Assembly: GCA_964647905.1 (NCBI GenBank)
Contig: CAZYJR010000007.1
Location: forward strand, 62,001-126,000
From: CAZYJR01 sp964647905
GTDB lineage: Bacteria; Desulfobacterota; DSM-4660; Desulfatiglandales; HGW-15
DNA: 64,000 nucleotides
Direction of reading: 5' to 3'
Part shown: positions 42,178 through 51,341 of the stretch, in pieces
Layout of the letters: the number at the start of each line of letters is the position of its first letter
Position numbering within the stretch: the first letter of the stretch is position 1
Translations under genes and position numbers: made by a program
The notes under the pieces: generated by a model
What the model saw: only the letters and a program-made list of their open reading frames with translations
Told to the model about the DNA's origin: nothing
Database searches by the model: none

Positions 42178-44155
42178 GAACGAGACAAGGACCTCGCCGG
42201 CAGTGGCCTTCACGGCCCGGTTGATAGTGATCGTGGCGATCTGCCTGAGCCTTTATCAGCTCTACACGGCGGGTATCGCCGCGGTCACTGCCCTGGTCCA
42301 GCGCTCCATACACTTGGGGGCCATACTCTCCCTGACTTTCCTGCTGAGGCCCCCTTTCAAGGGCGCGAAAAAGGACCGGGTGAATTTGTGGTTTTGTCTG
42401 GACTGGGTCCTGGTGGCGCTGTCCGTCTACTGCACCGCCTACACCTGCATCAACCTGGAGGCCATATTCGAGCGCCAGGGGGCCTGGTTGACCATGGACG
42501 TGGTGGTCAGCGTCATAGGCACACTCCTTGTAATGGAGGCCTGCCGCCGGGTGATCGGGGTCTTCATGACAGGTATCTGCGTCATGGCGGTGGTCTATGC
42601 CATGTACGGCCCCTACATGCCCGAGCTGATCATCCACAAGGGCTACAGCGTCGAGCGGATCGCCACTACCCTGTGGCTGACCACCGAAGGCATCTTCGGC
42701 CTGCCCCTCGGGGTCGCCGCCACCTTTGTGTATGTGTTTGTTCTTTTTGGGGCTTTCTTGGAGTCCACAGGGGGAGGGGATTTCTTTATTAATTTGGCCT
42801 ACGCCCTGACCGGGCGTTTTTCCGGGGGGCCGGCCAAGACCTCGGTGGTGGCGTCCGGATTCATGGGGTCGGTATCGGGCTCTGCAGTAGGGAACGTGGT
42901 GGCCACCGGCTCCTTTACCATACCCATGATGAAGAGGGTCGGCTATCGCCCCCATGTGGCGGGCGCCATCGAGGCGGCCGCATCCACCGGGGGGCAGCTC
43001 ATGCCGCCCATAATGGGGGCGGGGGCCTTTCTCATGGCCGAGTTCACCAACACGAGCTACCTCTTAATCATCAAGATCGCCCTGATACCGGCCATTATGT
43101 ATTACCTTACGCTTCTTTTCTTTGTCCATTTCGAGGCCAAGAAAATGGGGCTGGTGGGCCTGCCCAAGGACAAGCTCCCAAGGGCCCTGAAGGTGCTGAA
43201 GGAAGGGCTCCACTTCGTGGTTCCGGTGGGAATCCTGATCTACGTCCTGGTGGCCAATTACTCCCCCATGATGGCGGGCTTTGTGGCCGTGGTGAGCATA
43301 CTGGGGGCAAGCCTGGCAGCGGACAGCTTTGACTGGGCAAGGAGCAAACCGCTGAGGGTGGGTGCCGGGGAGGGCAAGGAGAGCCTGGGGCGCTTCGTCC
43401 TGCTGGAGCTGAGAGTGATACTCGGGTCCCTGGAAAAGGGCGCCCGTAACGCGGTCATGGTATCAGTGGCCTGCGCCGCCGCGGGCGTCATAGTAGGCAT
43501 GGTGACCCTGACCGGGATGGGCCTCAAGTTCTCAAGCCTGGTCCTGGACTTGAGCTTCGGGATCAAGGCCCTGGCCATCCTCCTGATCGGTGCGGCCTCC
43601 CTGGTGCTGGGAATGGGGCTGCCTGTCACCGCCAGCTACATAGTGCTGGCCACCCTTGCGGGTCCGGCCCTCCTGGAGATGGGAATCCCCCTGGTCGTCT
43701 CCCACATGATAGTCTTCTGGTACTCCCAGGATGCCAATGTGACCCCGCCGGTCAGCCTGGCCAGCTTCGCAGGGGCCGGGGTGGCCGGAGCAAAGCCCAT
43801 GCGGACCGCCTTCACCTCTTGGAAGCTCGCCAAGGCCCTCTACATAGTTCCCATTATGATGGCCTACCGGCCGATCCTGGGAATGGCGGGGAGCTACGAG
43901 CTGCTCCACTGGGAGGTGTGGCTGGCCATTTCGGTCACCAGCCTGGGCCTGATCTCCTTTGCCTCGGCCCTGGACAGGCGTCTGATTCGGGCGGCGACCT
44001 GGCCGGAGACCATAATCTTCTGGCTGGCCTCGGCCGGGCTCCTCTGGCCCGAGTATTGGGCCGACGCGGCCGGATTCGTGCTCTTCGCGGCGGCGGTCCT
44101 CCTGCAGAGGTTCCATACCCCGGCCAGCATGGCCGCAGCCCCGGCTTCGGCATGA
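42170..44155 (+). CDS. TRAP transporter fused permease (DctQM, TAXI type)
   Basis: The 661-residue protein is a fusion of the four-helix small permease and the larger DctM channel, as usual for TAXI systems. Signatures are SVSGSAVGNVVATGSFTIP, STGGQLMPPIMGAGAFLMAE, MGLPVTASYIVLATLAGPAL and DANVTPPVSLASFAGAGVAG. The ATG at 42170 is used over the adjacent TTG. It faces the NtrC-type regulator, whose stop is 42 bp away. Confidence 0.95.
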   Translation: MAENETRTSPAVAFTARLIVIVAICLSLYQLYTAGIAAVTALVQRSIHLGAILSLTFLLRPPFKGAKKDRVNLWFCLDWVLVALSVYCTAYTCINLEAIFERQGAWLTMDVVVSVIGTLLVMEACRRVIGVFMTGICVMAVVYAMYGPYMPELIIHKGYSVERIATTLWLTTEGIFGLPLGVAATFVYVFVLFGAFLESTGGGDFFINLAYALTGRFSGGPAKTSVVASGFMGSVSGSAVGNVVATGSFTIPMMKRVGYRPHVAGAIEAAASTGGQLMPPIMGAGAFLMAEFTNTSYLLIIKIALIPAIMYYLTLLFFVHFEAKKMGLVGLPKDKLPRALKVLKEGLHFVVPVGILIYVLVANYSPMMAGFVAVVSILGASLAADSFDWARSKPLRVGAGEGKESLGRFVLLELRVILGSLEKGARNAVMVSVACAAAGVIVGMVTLTGMGLKFSSLVLDLSFGIKALAILLIGAASLVLGMGLPVTASYIVLATLAGPALLEMGIPLVVSHMIVFWYSQDANVTPPVSLASFAGAGVAGAKPMRTAFTSWKLAKALYIVPIMMAYRPILGMAGSYELLHWEVWLAISVTSLGLISFASALDRRLIRAATWPETIIFWLASAGLLWPEYWADAAGFVLFAAAVLLQRFHTPASMAAAPASA

Positions 44156-44197
44156 CCACTGCCCGCGAATCGGGACCGTGATCCAGGGGCCGGATGG

Positions 44198-45616
44198 CTA
44201 CCCATCATCCAGGCCGTATCTCTTGATCTTCCGCCACAAGGAGACCCGGTCTATTCCCATGATCTTTGCGGCCTGGGTCTTGTTCCCCCGGGTGCGCTCG
44301 AGGACCCAGGCGATGTAGCGCTTCTCCTGCTCCTCCAGTGTGGGTATCTGGGAAGGGGTGTGGCGGTAAGTCTCAACGGACAGGCTGCGGATGTAGTCGG
44401 GGAGCTGCTCCGGCTCGAGCGTGGGACCGGTTGCCAGGGTCACTGCTCTTTCTACAACGTTTTCCAGCTCCCTGACATTGCCCGGCCATCCGTACCGGCA
44501 CAAAAGGTCCATGGCCTCCCAGTCGATCTCCTTGACCTCCTTGTGCATGGCCTGGGCCTTCTGCCGGAGGAAGTGATGGGCCAACAGGGGGATGTCCCCG
44601 TCCCGTTCAGTGAGTGGGGGCAGGGCGATGGTTACCACGTTCAGGCGGTAGTAGAGATCCTGCCGGAACCTTCCCCTGTCCACTTCCTCCTTGGGGTCCC
44701 TGTGGGTGGCGGCGATGAATCGCAGATCCACGCTCAGCGGCTGATTTCCGCCGACCCGCAGGACTTCCCTTTCCTGGATGACGCGAAGGAGCCTCACCTG
44801 CATGCTCATGGGCATGTCGCCGACTTCGTCCAGGAACACGGTCCCGCCGTCGGCTGATTCCAGGAGTCCTTTCCTGGGGCTGTCGGCACCGGTGTAAGCC
44901 CCCTTTTCATGGCCGAAGAGCTCGTTGGCCATCAGCTCCTCGGTGAAGGATCCGCAGTTGAACGCCACGAACCGGTTTTCCGATCTGTGACTGAGGCGGT
45001 GTATGGCCCTGGCCACCAGCTCTTTTCCGGTCCCGCTCTCCCCCAGCAGGAGTATATTGGTATCCGAAGGCGCAACCCGGCGGACGGTGTCCAAAACGCC
45101 CTGGACGGCCTCGCTCCTCCCCACTATCGACGGGAAGTCTCGGGATTTCCTCAAGGCCTCCTTGAGCTCCGCGTTCTCCAGCTGCAGGCTCCTCTTCAGC
45201 AGGGCCTCGCGGACCACCTTGCGGATCTCATCGATCTTGTAGGGTTTGGCGATGTAGTGGTAGGCCCCTTGTTTCATGGCCTCCACAGCGCTGTCCACTG
45301 TGGCGTAACCGGTGATCATGATCACCTCGATGTGGGGCTGGAGCCTCTTGCTCTCCGCCAGGACCTCCATTCCGTCCACCCCCTGCATCCGTAGATCGGT
45401 AATGACCAGGTCAAAGGCGCGTCCAGCGAGGAGCTCCAGGGCCTTCCGGCCTTCGGCCGTTCCCACCGCTTCGTAGCCTTCCTTGCCCAGAATACGTATC
45501 AAGTTCTTGCGGGCAGGATCCTCGTCCTCCACTATGAGTATAGTGTATTTATCATTATTCAATTGAACCGACCTTATCTCATCAGTCTGTTTCTTCCGGT
45601 TGATACGGGCCTTCAC
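44198..45616 (-). CDS. NtrC-family sigma-54 response regulator
   Basis: The protein (up to 472 residues) has a receiver domain with phospho-Asp in VITDLRMQGVDGMEV (about residue 74) and KP motif IAKPYKIDEI. The AAA+ domain has Walker A GESGTGKE (192-199) and the sigma-54 loop GAYTGA (239-244). A Fis-type HTH follows (GNKTQAAKIMGIDRVSLWRKI). It activates RpoN promoters. The start is uncertain: the GTG at 45616 overlaps the kinase gene by 35 bp; a TTG at 45562 with AAGG is also plausible. It is paired with the kinase just upstream and convergent to the TAXI genes. Confidence 0.93.
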   Translation of the reverse strand: MKARINRKKQTDEIRSVQLNNDKYTILIVEDEDPARKNLIRILGKEGYEAVGTAEGRKALELLAGRAFDLVITDLRMQGVDGMEVLAESKRLQPHIEVIMITGYATVDSAVEAMKQGAYHYIAKPYKIDEIRKVVREALLKRSLQLENAELKEALRKSRDFPSIVGRSEAVQGVLDTVRRVAPSDTNILLLGESGTGKELVARAIHRLSHRSENRFVAFNCGSFTEELMANELFGHEKGAYTGADSPRKGLLESADGGTVFLDEVGDMPMSMQVRLLRVIQEREVLRVGGNQPLSVDLRFIAATHRDPKEEVDRGRFRQDLYYRLNVVTIALPPLTERDGDIPLLAHHFLRQKAQAMHKEVKEIDWEAMDLLCRYGWPGNVRELENVVERAVTLATGPTLEPEQLPDYIRSLSVETYRHTPSQIPTLEEQEKRYIAWVLERTRGNKTQAAKIMGIDRVSLWRKIKRYGLDDG

Positions 45617-47066
45617 TTGCGGCGGGCCCCGCTCTCAGGGGCAAGTATACCCGAAAGGTGGCCCCTCGGCCTACCTCGCTTTGGACCTCGATTCGACCCC
45701 CATGCTGCTCAATGATGCCGTGAGAGACCGAGAGCCCTAGTCCGGAGCCCTTGCCAACCTCCTTGGTTGTAAAGAAGGGGTCGAAGATCTTGGGTATATC
45801 CGAGGGAGGTATGCCCCTGCCAGTGTCCTGCACCTCGAAACAGAACTCCTCGCTGCTTTCCACTCGGCATGCCTTGATGCGCAGGGTCCCCTGGTCTTTC
45901 ATTGCCTGGAAGGCGTTTAGTATCAGGTTCAGGAGCACCTGTTGGATCCGCCTGGGATCGAGCTCCGCCGTGATTCCCTCGGGGATTTCCACTTGGACGT
46001 CTATGTGCGAAGGGATCTCTCCGCGTATGAGCTTCAGGGTTTGCTCCACCAGCGCTGCGAATCGCACCTCTTTGGGACTGAACGAGCGGCGCCTCGAGAA
46101 CTCCAGGAGGGCCTTTACTATGTCCCTTGCCCGCTCCACCTGCTTTTCGGTTTCTTGGAGAAGCTCTCTCTGGTAGTCAAGGTCCCCCTCTGCCAGCTCC
46201 TCGATGAGGATCTGAACCGAGGTGCTTATATTGTTCAGGGGGTTGTTCAGTTCGTGTGCCACCCCGGATGTGAGGGTGCCCAGGGAGGCCACCTTCTCGC
46301 TCTGGATGAGCTGCTCGCTGCGCCTGTGGAGCTCCTGGAGCATGTCGTTGATGCTGGTGACCAGGGACTCGAACTCGTCTCCCGTAGAAATAGGGGGGAT
46401 GTTTCGGTAATCCCTGTCTGAGAGCTTCTTGATGGCGAGCCCGAGGGCCTTGAGGGGGCGGTTGATGTTGAAGATGAGGAAGAGGGCGGTTGCCAGGGAG
46501 ACGGCCAGTATCGCGCACAGGGCGAAAATGAGGTAGGTCTCCGAGCTCTGAACCAGTTCAGAGACATACTTCCTCTCCCTGGTTACCATGCCCTCCACCT
46601 CTTCGGTGAGCTCCTTGCCCAGGGCCCGGATCCGCTCCATGCGCCCGGGCAGCTCGGCCAGGATCTTCCGGTTCAGCCTGAGAGCGCCGGTCTCCTCGTG
46701 GGATTCCAGCATCCGCGACATCAAGTCACGGTAGGTGTCCATGGTCTCGCCTATGCCCCCGAGGTTGGGGGCCAGGGCGTACTTGCCGTGGCGCTCGATG
46801 ATCTCCTCCAGCTCTTCCCGGGCGAGCACCACATACTGGAGTGTTTCCTTCAGATCGCGGGGATCCATGTTCAGAAAGTAGTTCTTTTCGTAGCGGCGGA
46901 TTTCCAGCACCGTGTTCAGAAGCCTGTCCTTGCTCTCTATCAAGTCCAGCTTGCGGTTCAGTAGGTAGTAGCGGTAGTAGCCCATCGACCAGATGGCGCC
47001 ACTTATCACCATGAACCCCACAAAGGTGATGATGATTCTCCTTCGTATGCTTACCTTGAGTCTCAT
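45582..47066 (-). CDS. Sensor histidine kinase with periplasmic helical domain
   Basis: The 494-residue protein has two membrane spans enclosing a helical sensory region (residues about 35-175), a HAMP segment (NINRPLKALGLAIKKL), the HisKA box TLTSGVAHELNNPLNNI (His271) and the ATPase domain with N box NLILNAFQAM, DTGRGIPP, GKGSGLGLSVSHGI. It phosphorylates the downstream NtrC-type regulator. Start ATG 47066; a GTG one codon earlier is possible. It lies 11-14 bp after the kinase-like BON gene. Confidence 0.93.
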   Translation of the reverse strand: MRLKVSIRRRIIITFVGFMVISGAIWSMGYYRYYLLNRKLDLIESKDRLLNTVLEIRRYEKNYFLNMDPRDLKETLQYVVLAREELEEIIERHGKYALAPNLGGIGETMDTYRDLMSRMLESHEETGALRLNRKILAELPGRMERIRALGKELTEEVEGMVTRERKYVSELVQSSETYLIFALCAILAVSLATALFLIFNINRPLKALGLAIKKLSDRDYRNIPPISTGDEFESLVTSINDMLQELHRRSEQLIQSEKVASLGTLTSGVAHELNNPLNNISTSVQILIEELAEGDLDYQRELLQETEKQVERARDIVKALLEFSRRRSFSPKEVRFAALVEQTLKLIRGEIPSHIDVQVEIPEGITAELDPRRIQQVLLNLILNAFQAMKDQGTLRIKACRVESSEEFCFEVQDTGRGIPPSDIPKIFDPFFTTKEVGKGSGLGLSVSHGIIEQHGGRIEVQSEVGRGATFRVYLPLRAGPAASEGPYQPEETD

Positions 47067-47079
47067 CACTGTTGAGCTC

Positions 47080-47931
47080 TTACCTGTACGAAGGCGGCTC
47101 GACCTTGCACTCCAAGTCCTTTACTCCTTCCAGGGTGCCGACCGTCTCCAGAATGCGCCTGTTCAGGTCGTCCTGCAGGGTCTTCCGAACCCGGCGCTCC
47201 ACGGAATCCGTCGTATACCCGGTCTTCCTGATCTTATCTCCTTTGACCAAGACCTTCACTTTCCCTCGATCCACTTCCACCTCCGCATGGCAGAGCGGCA
47301 TCAGCAGTGCGGTAACATGGGCCTGGAGGGCCATATCCTTGAGCCGGGCCAGGGACTGCTCAGTGGTCGCACAACAGGGGCCGCCCGCCGCGGAACAGAT
47401 CAGTTGAGCCGCATCCTCCGAGGTTAGGGTCCCGACATTGAGCACCATATCGTATAGAGAGGGATCCTTGAGGTCCTTGCCGTAAAGATAGCGAGTCCAG
47501 GCCGACCGCTCTTTGTCCTCTTTCCGGATCCACTCGAGGGCTCCTTTCCTGTCCATACCCTGCCTGCTCATGAGGAGGCGGACCCTCTCCTCGGTCCGGG
47601 CGATGAGCCTGACCTTCAGGATGTGAGGCAGCTCGGGGAGGAGCAAATGGCCTCCATGGCCATGATAGACAAGGTTGTCCTTTGAGGCAACCTCCAGGAG
47701 TGCTGCCCTGACATAGGTCAGGTACTGCTCTTTTCCGTGGGTGAGGCGCTCCACGAAACGAGGGGCGTCATGCAGTGATTGGAGCAGCTTGCTCTCAGGC
47801 ACGTGAAACAGCCGGGAGGCCTCGATCAGGACCTCTCGACTCAGGCACTGGTAATCCAACCGAGCGGCCACTCGCTCGGCCACCTCTTGCCCGTGGGAGT
47901 AGCACCCCCTGGAAATCGTTATAACCGCCAT
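47080..47931 (-). CDS. Cytidylate-kinase-like protein with C-terminal BON-like domain
   Basis: The 283-residue protein starts like the cytidylate-kinase-like family (MAVITISRGCYSHGQEVAER, LDYQCLSREVLIEASRLF, DNLVYHGHGGHLLLPELPHIL). After residue about 190 it continues with a segment (EVEVDRGKVKVLVKG, VERRVRKTLQDDLNRRILETVG) that resembles a BON-type alpha/beta domain. Family proteins are normally about 200 residues, as at 23953-24561. It is the first gene of the kinase/regulator operon, so it may take part in signalling. Its biochemical activity is unknown. Confidence 0.8.
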   Translation of the reverse strand: MAVITISRGCYSHGQEVAERVAARLDYQCLSREVLIEASRLFHVPESKLLQSLHDAPRFVERLTHGKEQYLTYVRAALLEVASKDNLVYHGHGGHLLLPELPHILKVRLIARTEERVRLLMSRQGMDRKGALEWIRKEDKERSAWTRYLYGKDLKDPSLYDMVLNVGTLTSEDAAQLICSAAGGPCCATTEQSLARLKDMALQAHVTALLMPLCHAEVEVDRGKVKVLVKGDKIRKTGYTTDSVERRVRKTLQDDLNRRILETVGTLEGVKDLECKVEPPSYR

Positions 47932-47982
47932 GTCTCAGTGCTCCTTTCCGGCCGGAATCGTATCCGGATTCGTCGGTCCTGA

Positions 47983-49794
47983 CTAGACCCCGTAGAAGAG
48001 ATTCAGGACCAGCAGTTCCACGCCTAGGAAAATAATGGTCATCAGCCCTCCGGCCTTTGCGTAGTCCACTGTGCGGAATCCGCCGGGCCGCATAATAAGG
48101 GCGTTGACCTGGTGAGTGGGTAGCACGAACGTGTTGGAAGCGGAGATCCCCACGACCAGGGCCGCCATGCGCGGGTCCCCTCCGGCCATGACCGCCATGT
48201 TCATGCAGAGCGGTACCAGCAGTACCGTGGCTCCCACGTTGGATACGACCAGGGTGAAAAACGAGGTCATTAGACCCACTACGGCCAACAAGACAATGGG
48301 GGAGGGCTTCCCTATCACGGCAAGGATTTGGTTGGCCAGAAAGGCGGCTGTCCCTGTCTTTTCAAAGGCTATCCCCAGGGGTATGAGACCGGCCAGGAGG
48401 AACACGGTCATCCAGTCCACGGCCCGGTAGGCCTCGTCCACTGAGAGGACGCCCGTGATGATCATGCCCAGTGCGCCGGACATGAGAGCCACAGAGAGCT
48501 GGACCTTGAAGAAGATCACCTCGGTCAGGGCCAAGGCAAGCCAGATGAGGGCCAGTTTCGCCTTGTGGGGCCGCATGATCTCCCCTTCCAGGGGGGTGGC
48601 GAATGCCAGGGTCCTGGGCCTTGGCCTGTCCCGCAACAGGTGGAATCTCTCCCACGGCCCTTGGAGCAGCAAGGTGTCCCCCATTTGGAGGCGGATATTG
48701 GTGAGGCCCGCGTAGTAGACCTTGTTGTGCTTCATGAGGGCCACCGGGTTGACCCCGTAGAGCTCCTTGAACTTGACTTGGCTCAAGGTCTTGCCGATTA
48801 GCTCGGAGCGCGGGGGGATGATGGTCTCCGCCAGTCCTGCGTTGGTCCTGGATAAAGCATCCGCAAACTCCTCCAGGCCTGGTTTGATCCGCCAGCCGTA
48901 TTCCCTTGCCAGGGCCTGGACGTTCTTACTCCTGCCCACCACGGCCAGGTCGTCGCCTGGATGGATTCGGTCGGTGCTGTGGGGCACCAGGTTCTTTTCT
49001 TTGCCCTGCTTGCGACTGACGGCCACCACGGTAACCAGGAATTTCTCCCTGATCATCAGCTCCTCCAGGGTGCGTGGACCGGTGAAATCCTGCGGGACAT
49101 GCAGCTCAAAGACCGATTCCAGCCCACCGTAGGCCTCGATCAGGCTGGCGGTCACCCCTTTGTCCGCTTCGCCTCCGCCGGCCGGCAGGACGAATCTTCC
49201 AAAAACCAGGAAGTAGAGGATCGCGCTTATCAGGAGACAGACCCCGATCGGGGTTTGGGTGAACAGGCCGAAGGGCTCCAGCCTCTTGTCCCCCAGAACC
49301 AAGAGGTCGTTCAACAGGATGGTGGGACTGGCTCCCACCAGGGTAAGGGTGCCCCCTATGATCGCGCAGAACCCCATGGGCATCAGGATCCTGGATACCG
49401 GGATTTCGAGCCTCTTGGCTATGCGCTGAGCGGCCGGTAGGAACAGGGCCGCTGCTCCGATGTTCTGCATCATGCTGGAGATGAGTCCCACGGTGCCTGA
49501 TACCAGGACCATGATCCGGCTCTCGCTCCGGCCGGCAAACTTGATGATAGGGCTTGCCACCTGGTTCATAACCGCTGTCTTGTCCAGCCCCGCTCCCATG
49601 ATGATAACGGCTATTATGGAACACACCGCGTTGCTGCTGAGGCCCACAAAGGCCTCCTTGGGGCTTACCAAACCCATCAGAGGCAGCATCACCATCATCA
49701 TGATGCCCACCACGTCCACTCGCACCCACTCCGAGACAAACAGGAAGATAACAAAGGCCAGGACCAAGATGGTCAGGATCATATCCGCTGTCAT
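47983..49794 (-). CDS. SLC13-family permease with two TrkA-C domains
   Basis: The 603-residue protein has the divalent-anion/sodium symporter (DASS, CitT-like) fold, with SNAVCSIIAVIIMGAGLDKT and SNVGATVLLVPLCMNMAV. It is split by a central soluble part with two TrkA-C-like (RCK_C) domains (LEELMIREKFLVTVVAVSRK, HPGDDLAVVGRSKN; SELIGKTLSQVKFKELYGV, MGDTLLLQGPWERFH). The ligand could be sulfate, a carboxylate or another anion. The downstream kinase operon suggests control. An adjacent 28-residue membrane peptide is co-directional. Confidence 0.9.
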   Translation of the reverse strand: MTADMILTILVLAFVIFLFVSEWVRVDVVGIMMMVMLPLMGLVSPKEAFVGLSSNAVCSIIAVIIMGAGLDKTAVMNQVASPIIKFAGRSESRIMVLVSGTVGLISSMMQNIGAAALFLPAAQRIAKRLEIPVSRILMPMGFCAIIGGTLTLVGASPTILLNDLLVLGDKRLEPFGLFTQTPIGVCLLISAILYFLVFGRFVLPAGGGEADKGVTASLIEAYGGLESVFELHVPQDFTGPRTLEELMIREKFLVTVVAVSRKQGKEKNLVPHSTDRIHPGDDLAVVGRSKNVQALAREYGWRIKPGLEEFADALSRTNAGLAETIIPPRSELIGKTLSQVKFKELYGVNPVALMKHNKVYYAGLTNIRLQMGDTLLLQGPWERFHLLRDRPRPRTLAFATPLEGEIMRPHKAKLALIWLALALTEVIFFKVQLSVALMSGALGMIITGVLSVDEAYRAVDWMTVFLLAGLIPLGIAFEKTGTAAFLANQILAVIGKPSPIVLLAVVGLMTSFFTLVVSNVGATVLLVPLCMNMAVMAGGDPRMAALVVGISASNTFVLPTHQVNALIMRPGGFRTVDYAKAGGLMTIIFLGVELLVLNLFYGV

Positions 49795-49889
49795 GTCGAG
49801 CGCTTCCTTTCCGCGGTCTCACTCGTCCCCGATCCGCTTTGTTTCCGGCTATACATCAAGGCAGGCCGCTTCGGCCGGCGGTCTCGTTC

Positions 49890-49976
49890 TCAGGGCCGGT
49901 TTTCCTTCCTGAACCAGTAGCAAAGAGCAAGTGCAGCCACTATTAGGACCACACCGAGATAAAAACTCCCGCCCAT
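49890..49976 (-). CDS. 28-residue single-span membrane peptide
   Basis: Translation gives MGGSFYLGVVLIVAALALCY followed by WFRKENRP: one membrane span with a positively charged tail. A strong AGGAGGAATCACAATT leader precedes the ATG at 49976, and the gene lies 95 bp upstream of the SLC13 carrier on the same strand. It resembles the tiny accessory subunits known for some sodium symporters. It may also be a membrane toxin or stability factor; no homologue could be searched. Confidence 0.6.
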   Translation of the reverse strand: MGGSFYLGVVLIVAALALCYWFRKENRP

Positions 49977-50024
49977 AATTGTGATTCCTCCTCCACTATG
50001 CCGTCCATTGCCCCCTGGAGGCGA

Positions 50025-50582
50025 TCAGACCATGGAGTAGACTAAGATCCCTTGCCGTGCCTCCTCTCGGTCTTGCGGCCTTTGCGCGGGTTGATCCTCT
50101 TCCGCCTCGGATATGATGAACTCGATCCCCCCGAGCTCCTGGTAGAGCTCCTGAGTAGCCTGATCAGGATCCAGGTACTTGACTACATGGGTGAAGGGGA
50201 TTCCCAGCTCCTCTGCCTGTTGTCTGAAGGCCCCGGCGCTCTCTTCCGAGTCGCTCTTGAAAAGGGCCAGGACCTCGTCCCTGGGCTCCTTGCACTTTTG
50301 GAACGTCTCGCAGGAAAGGGAGGCCGTGTTCAGGGCCACGATCTCGTAGGAGAGCCGTTGGGCCATTTCCAGGGCGTATTCCTTGACATCCTCCGAGAAG
50401 CTGCTCTCTCTGCCTATCACTACCAGTTTCCCCCGGCGCTCCTCCGGCGGCTCCTCTTCGATCCGCTCATAGTCAAGGCCCGTCTCACCCGCCTCGGCGA
50501 ATGTGACGGCACCCTGGTATCGGTCCATCCGGTCACCCAGCTTGGGAATCCTTTCCTTCATTTTCTTCCAGAAGCGAGCCAT
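50025..50582 (-). CDS. Universal-stress-like protein with FAEAGE motif
   Basis: The 185-residue protein has a short N-terminal segment with YQGAVTFAEAGE and then a Usp-like alpha/beta region (KLVVIGRESSFSEDVKEYALEMAQRLSYEIVALNTASL). The ATG follows the stop codon of the next Usp gene without any gap (TAA-ATG). The same FAEAGE motif occurs in the two genes upstream. Role unknown; likely stress or ATP-binding. Confidence 0.65.
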   Translation of the reverse strand: MARFWKKMKERIPKLGDRMDRYQGAVTFAEAGETGLDYERIEEEPPEERRGKLVVIGRESSFSEDVKEYALEMAQRLSYEIVALNTASLSCETFQKCKEPRDEVLALFKSDSEESAGAFRQQAEELGIPFTHVVKYLDPDQATQELYQELGGIEFIISEAEEDQPAQRPQDREEARQGILVYSMV

Positions 50583-51125
50583 TTATGTCCTCCTTTCACT
50601 ATAGGGCAAGGCCGGTTCTCCAACGGCACCAGGGAATACGACCAGCGGCACCGGCAGCGCTTCGGGAATCGGGTTCGATCCCCGCTCCTCGGAATGGGCC
50701 GGCTGAGAAGAGCCAGTGCTCCCCTTGTTGTAGATTGCGAGCACTATGTCGTGATGAGCCCCTACGTATCGCGGAATCTCCTTCTCGGGTCTCCCCATGG
50801 CAAGCGATGCGCGAATAGGGATGATTTCCCGGTCCTCCGGGGGCACCATTTCCTCCAGTCGCTCCCGGATCTCATTCAACAGCCCTTGGGCCTCTCGGCT
50901 CTCCCCGGACTCGGCAAAGGCCGCCGCTGCCATTATCGACTCGAAAAGCCGGCCTGCATTCGTTACACCGGTTCTCATCCTTTCGGCCAAGTCCTTGAAG
51001 TCCCGTGCCTGGACGATCTGGAGGACTTGTAGCCCCGCCCTGGTCCTCCGGCAGAGCTCCAGGGCGTATCCAAACGCCTCCCTGCCCGGGATGAATCCGT
51101 CCACTGCAAGCAGGACACTCTTCAT
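50583..51125 (-). CDS. Universal stress protein family member
   Basis: The 180-residue protein begins MKSVLLAVDGFIPGREAFGYAL, the Usp start, with LQVLQIVQARDFKDLAERM and a later HHDIVLAIYNKGSTGSSQPA nucleotide-binding-like turn. It also contains AAAFAESGESREA, related to the FAEAGE motif of its neighbours. Expected to be a cytoplasmic dimer binding ATP. Operon with the two small neighbours. Confidence 0.75.
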   Translation of the reverse strand: MKSVLLAVDGFIPGREAFGYALELCRRTRAGLQVLQIVQARDFKDLAERMRTGVTNAGRLFESIMAAAAFAESGESREAQGLLNEIRERLEEMVPPEDREIIPIRASLAMGRPEKEIPRYVGAHHDIVLAIYNKGSTGSSQPAHSEERGSNPIPEALPVPLVVFPGAVGEPALPYSERRT

Positions 51126-51158
51126 TGGATCTTTCCTCTCCGCTCCTTTGAGACGCCT

Positions 51159-51341
51159 TCAGGTCCTGAGGACCGGCCTCTCCGAGCGTTGTTCACGACG
51201 CCGGCTCCCCCGCTTGCGGGGCCGTTTCCGGTCCGCGGGCCTCAAGAACTCTTCCGCTGCCCCGGCCTCTCCGGCCTCGGCAAAGGTGACAGCGGCCGTC
51301 CAACGATCCCATCCCCTTATCCTGTAGTCTTGTCCTGTCAT
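51159..51341 (-). CDS. Small basic protein with FAEAGE motif
   Basis: The 60-residue protein has WDRWTAAVTFAEAGEAGAAE at its start and a highly basic tail (ADRKRPRKRGSRRREQRSER). An ATG 27 bases upstream is possible, but 51341 has a GGAGGGGG site. I do not know a function; the tail suggests nucleic-acid or membrane binding. First gene of the Usp cluster and divergent from the receiver-Lon gene. Confidence 0.6.
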   Translation of the reverse strand: MTGQDYRIRGWDRWTAAVTFAEAGEAGAAEEFLRPADRKRPRKRGSRRREQRSERPVLRT

